Source: JANOGU01 sp964499865
Lineage (GTDB): Bacteria > Pseudomonadota > Alphaproteobacteria > Rhodobacterales > Rhodobacteraceae
DNA: 11,319 nt
NCBI GenBank assembly: GCA_964499865.1
Contig: CAZCPY010000101.1
Location: 1 to 11,319 of the forward strand
Reading direction: 5' to 3'
Each line of letters begins with the position of its first letter. The first letter of the stretch is position 1. The position numbers and the translations under genes are program-made. The notes under the pieces were generated by a model. The model was not told the DNA's origin and did no database searches. It saw only the letters and a list, made by a program, of their open reading frames with translations. Of this stretch, positions 7,422 through 11,319 are shown one piece after another.

Positions 7422-7690
7422 CAATAGCCTTCCCCGAACAGGTTGCCGACCAGATCGGCCAGCGCCCGCGCCAGCTTATCCGCCTCCGGCCCCGAGGTCA
7501 CGACCTCGATCGAGGTCCCGCGCGAGGCGGCCAGCATCAAGAGGCCCATGATCGAATCGCCCGACACGGTCATCCCGTCGCGGCTGACCTCGGCAGTCGC
7601 GTCATGCGCCTCGACCACCTCGACGAACCGGGCCGAGGCGCGGGCGTGCAGGCCCTTTTCGTTCAGGATCCGCAGGGTGACGGCCGTCAA
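7421..7690 (-). CDS. ptsH: phosphocarrier protein HPr of the regulatory phosphotransferase system
   Basis: An 89-residue HPr. His15 in KGLHARASA is the site phosphorylated by enzyme I, and Ser46 in SGDSIMGLLMLAA is the site expected to be modified by the HPr kinase encoded three genes upstream. The length is typical. No sugar-specific membrane EIIBC gene is present, which fits the regulatory nitrogen-type system of Alphaproteobacteria rather than sugar import. The start is a TTG at 7690; no ATG or GTG fits, because the HPr fold begins at once (TAVTLRILNEKG). The TTG overlaps the EIIA stop as TTGA, and CGAGGA lies about six bases upstream, so initiation is probably by coupling. The stop overlaps the ATG of the acyltransferase gene. 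Confidence 0.95.
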   Translation of the reverse strand: MTAVTLRILNEKGLHARASARFVEVVEAHDATAEVSRDGMTVSGDSIMGLLMLAASRGTSIEVVTSGPEADKLARALADLVGNLFGEGY

Positions 7691-8088
7691 GGACGGTCCT
7701 CGCCGCCCAGGTCCAGTGCGTTGATGTATTTGCGCCCGGCATCCAGCGCGGCGCTGACGGCCTCGTTGACGGTCAGGTCACGCGATTTGGCCAGCTTTAC
7801 CAGCATCGGCAGGTTGGCGCCGTAGATGATGCGCCGGTCGGTGCCCACGCAGGCGGGCAGCGACAGGTTGGACGGGCTGCCGCCGAACATGTCGGTCACC
7901 ACCAGCACGCCGCTGCCGGTATCGACATTGCGGACGGCGCGCTTGATCTCGTCCTGCTTGCCCGCGCGGTCGTGGTCTTCCTCGATCGCCACCGCGACCA
8001 TGCCGTCCTGCTTGCCCACGACATGCTCGACCGCCGAGAGATACTCTCGCGCCAGCCCCCCGTGGGCGACGATGACGATCCCGATCAC
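7687..8088 (-). CDS. manX: mannose-family PTS EIIA domain protein
   Basis: A 133-residue stand-alone EIIA of the mannose (ManX-like) family. MIGIVIVAHGGLA carries the expected phosphorylated His9, and VVTDMFGGSPSN (63-74) is the conserved loop near the active site. It would receive phosphate from HPr. With no EIIB or membrane EIIC/D gene here, it is probably a regulatory phosphate sink or signal rather than a transporter part, as in other Alphaproteobacteria. The start is the GTG at 8088, which overlaps the rapZ stop as GTGA, and its stop overlaps the TTG of ptsH. The symbol follows common usage for this position in the operon; these proteins are often annotated only as PTS sugar transporter subunit IIA. 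Confidence 0.93.
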   Translation of the reverse strand: MIGIVIVAHGGLAREYLSAVEHVVGKQDGMVAVAIEEDHDRAGKQDEIKRAVRNVDTGSGVLVVTDMFGGSPSNLSLPACVGTDRRIIYGANLPMLVKLAKSRDLTVNEAVSAALDAGRKYINALDLGGEDRP

Positions 8089-9029
8089 GCGACACTCACC
8101 CCGGAAGCGGCACCCTGCCCCTGCGCAGCCTTGCGCTCAAGCTCCCGGTGGCGTTTTGCCACCGGCCAGCCGGCCTCTGCAAGCTGTGCGGCCAGACGTT
8201 CCGTAACGTAAACCGACCGGTGTTGCCCGCCGGTACAGCCGAAGCCGATGGCGAGGTAGGATTTCCCCTCGGCCAGATGCGCGGGCAGCACGAAGGTCAC
8301 CAGGTCCGCAACGCGGTCGTAGAAGGGCGCAAGCCGCGGGTCCGCCGCCACATGGGCGGCCACCGCGGGGTCGCGGCCGTCGCGGTCGCGCAAGGACGGC
8401 ACCCAGTGCGGGTTGGACAGGAAGCGGCAGTCGAAGATCATGTCCAGCCCCCGCGGCACGCCGCGGCGATAGCTGAAGGACTGCACCGACACCGCCAGCC
8501 GCGCCCCGGACTGGGTGTCGAACCAGGCGCCGATCTCGGCGCGCAGGTCGTGCGGGGTCAGTTCGGTCGTGTCGATCAGGTGGTCGGCGCGCACCTTGAT
8601 CGGCGCCAGCAGGTCGATCTCGCGTTCCACACCCTGCACCGGCGTCTCGGCCCCGGCCAGCGGGTGGCGGCGGCGGGTCTGGCTGTAGCGGCGGATCAGC
8701 TCGGCGGGCGCGCAGTCGAGATACAGCACTTCGGCCGTCACGCGGGGGTTGCGGGTCAGGGTGTCGATGATCTCGATCAGCGCGGTCGCGTTGAAGTCGC
8801 GGTTGCGCACGTCCAGCCCCAGCGCCAGCGGGCGCGGATTGGGCGGCCCCTCGATCAGCCGGGGGATCAGCGACAGGGGCAGGTTGTCGATCGTCTCGTA
8901 GCCGAAGTCCTCCAGCGCCTGGATCGCCGTGGACCGGCCCGCACCGGACGGTCCGGTGACGAGCACGACCCGGGTCTCGTCAGTCTGGCCCTGGGCATCT
9001 GCGGCGGACAAGGTGGTATGCGCGTTCAT
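8085..9029 (-). CDS. rapZ: RapZ-family nucleotide-binding protein (RNase adapter)
   Basis: A 314-residue RapZ/YvcJ protein. The N-terminal kinase-like domain has the P-loop GPSGAGRST (26-34), in which Arg replaces the usual Lys, and DNLPLSLI (48-55). The C-terminal domain has SFSYRRGVPRGLDMIFDCRF (184-203), NPHW (206-209) and GCTGGQHRSVYVTERLA (264-280), the block linked to RNA or metabolite binding in E. coli RapZ. There RapZ guides RNase E to the small RNA GlmZ and controls amino-sugar supply; in Alphaproteobacteria the target is not established. I chose the ATG at 9029 because it overlaps the hprK stop as ATGA and has GGGGG nine bases upstream. The ATG at 9035 is the alternative, adding two residues. 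The gene lies between hprk and the EIIA gene, the usual alphaproteobacterial order. Confidence 0.93.
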   Translation of the reverse strand: MNAHTTLSAADAQGQTDETRVVLVTGPSGAGRSTAIQALEDFGYETIDNLPLSLIPRLIEGPPNPRPLALGLDVRNRDFNATALIEIIDTLTRNPRVTAEVLYLDCAPAELIRRYSQTRRRHPLAGAETPVQGVEREIDLLAPIKVRADHLIDTTELTPHDLRAEIGAWFDTQSGARLAVSVQSFSYRRGVPRGLDMIFDCRFLSNPHWVPSLRDRDGRDPAVAAHVAADPRLAPFYDRVADLVTFVLPAHLAEGKSYLAIGFGCTGGQHRSVYVTERLAAQLAEAGWPVAKRHRELERKAAQGQGAASGVSVA

Positions 9030-9475
9030 TGCCATCGACCCCCGTGCAGATAGCACAGGAGTGCGGCCGCAAGATGGTGCGACCATGGCGCCGCCACAAG
9101 CTCGACCTCGATGCCGCAGAACACTTTTCTGCGACGCGGCGGAAGCCGTCCGGGCGGCCCGGCGCTGCGGTCAGCGGCCAGATCGGCGGCCAGATCGGCG
9201 GCCAGCGCGACCTCGGCCTCGGGCAGCGGGTCGGCGGTCAGAAGGCCGATCCCCCGCGCCTCGATCCGGCCGCGCAGCGGCTCGGGGCAGGTCGCGACCA
9301 GCCGGTCGCCGCGGGCGGCCAGGGTCGTGCGGTCGTCGGCCACCAGGCGCGCGCCATGCGCCATGAGCTGCAGGGCCAGCGCCGACTTGCCGGACCCCGA
9401 CGGCCCCAGGATCAGCAGCCCCCGCCCCGCCGCCGCCACGCAGCTGGCATGGACGGTTTCCGAAGACCCGTCCAT
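9026..9475 (-). CDS. hprK: short HPr kinase/phosphorylase (catalytic domain only)
   Basis: A 149-residue, alphaproteobacterial-type HPr kinase. It corresponds to the C-terminal catalytic domain of the roughly 310-residue Firmicutes enzyme and lacks the N-terminal domain, as is usual in this class. Visible motifs are VHAS (8-11), the P-loop GPSGSGKSALAL (24-35), LVADDRTTL (44-52) and RGRIEARGIGLL (68-79), which matches the HPrK signature. It is expected to phosphorylate or dephosphorylate HPr on Ser46. The ATG at 9475 follows the chvG stop by eight bases and is preceded by GAGGCGGGG. The stop overlaps the rapZ start as ATGA. A 12-base tandem repeat inside the gene produces a repeated AADL motif after residue 91. 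Confidence 0.93.
   Translation of the reverse strand: MDGSSETVHASCVAAAGRGLLILGPSGSGKSALALQLMAHGARLVADDRTTLAARGDRLVATCPEPLRGRIEARGIGLLTADPLPEAEVALAADLAADLAADRSAGPPGRLPPRRRKVFCGIEVELVAAPWSHHLAAALLCYLHGGRWQ
9174..9205. repeat. 12-base tandem repeat inside hprK
   Basis: The unit GCGGCCAGATCG occurs twice in full (9174-9185, 9186-9197) and once in part (9198-9205). Because 12 is a multiple of three it keeps the frame and encodes repeated AADL units (about residues 92-102) between the RGIG signature and the C-terminal part of the kinase. Confidence 0.85.
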
Positions 9476-9483
9476 GCCCCGCC

Positions 9484-11172
9484 TCAGACCGGCAGGCCGA
9501 CGACGAACCGCGCGCCCAGGGGTTCCGAGGTGGCGTCGGCGGACGTGGGCCTGATGTTCTCGGCCCAGATCACGCCGCCATGCGCCTCGACGATCTGCTT
9601 GGAGATGGCGAGGCCCAGGCCCGAGTGGTTGCCGAACTGGCCCACCGGGCGTTCGGAATAGAAGCGCTTGAACACCTTGGTCAGCGCGGCCTCGGGGATG
9701 CCGGGGCCGGTATCCTCGACCACCACCAGCACGCGGTTTTCGCGCTTCCTGACCCAGACGCGCACCGCGTCGCCATCCTCGCAGAACGAGATCGCGTTGG
9801 TGATGAGGTTGACGAAGACCTGCGCCAGCCGCGCCTCCAGCCCCCGGATCTCGATCGGTTCGGGCGGCAGGTCGGTGATGAAGTCCACGCCCTTTTCCGC
9901 CGCCTGCCGGCCCAGATATTCCGACAGGTTGGTGATGGTCTTCAGAAGGTTGAACTCCTCCTCCTCCTCCTTCACCAGTTCGCTGTCGAGGCGCGAGGCG
10001 TTCGAGATGTCGGACACCAGGCGGTCCAGCCTGCGCACGTCATGTTCGATGACATCCAGCAGCTTTTCGCGGTGTTCCTCTTTCCTGACCATCCGCAACG
10101 ACCCCACGGCCGACCGCAGCGAGGCCAGCGGGTTCTTGATCTCGTGCGCCACGTCGGCTGCGAACTGCTCGTTCGCGTCGATCCGGTCATACAGCGCCGC
10201 CACCATGCCGCGCATGGCGACCGACAGGCGGCCGATCTCGTCGGGGCGCGCGGTCAGGTCGGGGATGCGCACGCGGCCCGGCGCCATCCGGCGGGCGTCG
10301 CGGTCGCGGCCCAGTTCGGCGGCGGCGGCCAGGTCCGACAGCGGGTTGGCGATGGTCGAGGCGAGCACCAGCGACAGGCCGATGGAGACCAGCGCCGCGA
10401 TGACGAACATCTGCAGCACCTGTTCGCGTTCATAGCGCACAAGGCGGTCGATCTCGCCCTCGGCCGAGGTCAGCGCGACGACGCCCATGACCTCGCCCGC
10501 CTTCCAAATCGGGGTGGCGACCGAGAACAGCGCCTGCCCGTCGGGGTCGCGGCCGGTCTTGACGGTCGTCTCTCCGGTGCGGGCCTGCGGAAGCACCTCT
10601 CGCGCCAGCGCCTCGGGCTCGGCCTTGGCGGCCTGGGTGCCGCGGGCGGCCATCAGGCCCGACACCGCATCCCAGACGCGGTTCAGGAAATCGGTGATGA
10701 TCGTGGATCGTCCGGTCTCGGCATCCAGCGGCGAGGCGCGGGGGCTGCCCTGCGCGGTGCCCAGAAGCTGGCCGCGGGCGTCGAAGACGAAGACATCGAC
10801 CCCCGGCCCGATCGCCAGCCCCTCCAGCGCCGCGGGGCTCAGCGCGCCCGTCTCGGACCGGCGCAGGTCGGCCTCGAAGACGCCCGCGACCAGTTCGGCC
10901 TCGGTCACCAGGCCCTGTTCGCGCTGCAGCACCAGGCTGTCGCGGAACGGGTTCATGAACAGCACGCCGGCGACCAGGATCACCAGCGCCATCATGTTGA
11001 AGATGATGATCTTGCGCGCCAGAGGCGAGCGGTTCAGCGACACGATCCCCCGCCGCCCGCGGTGGTCGCGCAGGTCGGGCGCCTCGTCGGGGCTGACGAA
11101 ATCCTCGCCCAGAAGCACCTCGCCCGACCGGCGCGGCGCGTCGGACCCCAGAAGGCGCGGAATCGCGACCAT
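9484..11172 (-). CDS. chvG: sensor histidine kinase ChvG (ExoS-like)
   Basis: A 562-residue inner-membrane sensor kinase. A cytoplasmic N-terminal tail (1-52) precedes membrane segment 1 (about 54-74), a periplasmic stimulus-sensing domain (about 75-253), membrane segment 2 (about 254-274) and HAMP (about 275-330). The HisKA helix FAADVAHEIKNPLASLR carries the phosphorylated His343. The ATPase domain has the N box FVNLITNAISF (453-463), DTGPGIP (487-493) and GNHSGLGLAIS (514-524). A run of five Glu (402-406) follows the dimerisation helices. ChvG and ChvI respond to acidity and envelope stress in Alphaproteobacteria. Identification rests on the domain order and on the chvI gene directly before it. 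The ATG at 11172 lies five bases after the chvI stop with GAAGAA upstream, and the gene is followed by hprK after eight bases. A cytosolic tail of this length is normal for ChvG. Confidence 0.95.
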   Translation of the reverse strand: MVAIPRLLGSDAPRRSGEVLLGEDFVSPDEAPDLRDHRGRRGIVSLNRSPLARKIIIFNMMALVILVAGVLFMNPFRDSLVLQREQGLVTEAELVAGVFEADLRRSETGALSPAALEGLAIGPGVDVFVFDARGQLLGTAQGSPRASPLDAETGRSTIITDFLNRVWDAVSGLMAARGTQAAKAEPEALAREVLPQARTGETTVKTGRDPDGQALFSVATPIWKAGEVMGVVALTSAEGEIDRLVRYEREQVLQMFVIAALVSIGLSLVLASTIANPLSDLAAAAELGRDRDARRMAPGRVRIPDLTARPDEIGRLSVAMRGMVAALYDRIDANEQFAADVAHEIKNPLASLRSAVGSLRMVRKEEHREKLLDVIEHDVRRLDRLVSDISNASRLDSELVKEEEEEFNLLKTITNLSEYLGRQAAEKGVDFITDLPPEPIEIRGLEARLAQVFVNLITNAISFCEDGDAVRVWVRKRENRVLVVVEDTGPGIPEAALTKVFKRFYSERPVGQFGNHSGLGLAISKQIVEAHGGVIWAENIRPTSADATSEPLGARFVVGLPV

Positions 11173-11177
11173 GGGGA

Positions 11178-11319
11178 TTATTCTTCGTTGTAGCGGTAGC
11201 CGATGCCGTAGAGCGTCTCGATCGCCGAGAAGTCGGGGTCGGCGGACCGCATCTTCTTGCGCAGGCGCTTGATGTGGCTGTCGATCGTGCGGTCGTCGAC
11301 ATAGACCTGATCGTCATAG
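11178..11319 (-). CDS. chvI: response regulator ChvI, C-terminal 46 codons (cut by window edge)
   Basis: The last 46 codons and the TAA stop of an OmpR-family regulator run off the right end of the window. The visible part is the end of the winged-helix domain: YDDQVYVDDRTIDSHIKRLR with the recognition helix, then the wing AIETLYGIGYRYNEE. The motif VDDRTIDSHIKRLRKK and the following chvG gene identify it as ChvI, the partner of ChvG. It would be phosphorylated by ChvG and control envelope, acid-response and carbon-metabolism genes. The stop lies five bases before the chvG start, so the two are co-transcribed. The receiver domain and the promoter are outside the window. Confidence 0.92.
   Translation of the reverse strand, partial: YDDQVYVDDRTIDSHIKRLRKKMRSADPDFSAIETLYGIGYRYNEE

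Noticed and set aside
9030..9086. N-terminal extension of rapZ beyond the ATG at 9029
   Set aside because: It would overlap the hprK end further without a ribosome-binding site, while the ATGA overlap with GGGGG nine bases upstream fits well.
9580..11193. Open frame of 537 codons on the plus strand
   Set aside because: It is antisense to chvG, with no recognisable domains and biased composition; chvG has a complete kinase domain set.

Overview
The window looks like core chromosome of a high-GC alphaproteobacterium, most likely from the Rhodobacterales (Paracoccus/Rhodobacter relatives). This rests on the strong G/C bias at third codon positions, on the gene order chvI-chvG-hprK-rapZ-EIIA(Man)-ptsH, which is characteristic of Alphaproteobacteria, and on family-specific proteins such as the DUF6473 protein. 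I see no tRNA, rRNA, CRISPR array, phage gene or insertion sequence. Ten complete protein genes and one partial gene fill nearly all of the sequence.

Left part (79-3610, all minus strand): a tightly packed unit, read from right to left as ribA (GTP cyclohydrolase II with a long, apparently degenerate N-terminal domain), a small YkuD-type L,D-transpeptidase-like protein whose GTG start overlaps the ribA stop, and an amylosucrase of family GH13. A 148-bp divergent region with two short inverted repeats separates ribA from an orphan OmpR-type response regulator (3759-4445, plus strand) that resembles the envelope regulator CenR. Directly behind it lie a promoter-like sequence, two perfect hairpins, a CCUCCC stretch and a textbook intrinsic terminator. 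This could simply end the regulator transcript, but it could also be an independent small RNA of about 105 nt.

Middle part: a DUF6473 gene (4596-5420, minus) and a divergent 3-hydroxybutyryl-CoA dehydrogenase gene (5586-6461, plus), with a TGCA-rich region between them. The dehydrogenase converges on the next operon, and a GC-rich hairpin fills the 24-bp gap.

Right part (6486-11319, all minus strand): one long operon, read from right to left as chvI (only its last 46 codons are in the window), chvG, hprK, rapZ, a mannose-type EIIA gene, ptsH (HPr) and a lysophospholipid acyltransferase-like gene. ChvG/ChvI is the membrane two-component system that senses acidity or envelope stress. HprK, HPr and EIIA are the regulatory, non-transporting phosphotransferase branch. 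RapZ is the usual neighbour. Gaps are 5 and 8 bp at the first two junctions, and every later junction is a stop/start overlap (ATGA, GTGA, TTGA, TGATG), so translation of the downstream genes is probably coupled. The acyltransferase at the end puts membrane-lipid chemistry under the same transcript as the envelope sensor and the HPr switch.

I did not find a clearly new multi-gene defence or biosynthetic system. The best leads are the candidate small RNA at about 4487-4591, the HPr-coupled acyltransferase, the cytosolic-looking L,D-transpeptidase in a riboflavin/amylosucrase unit, and the DUF6473 protein with possible SGNH-like features.
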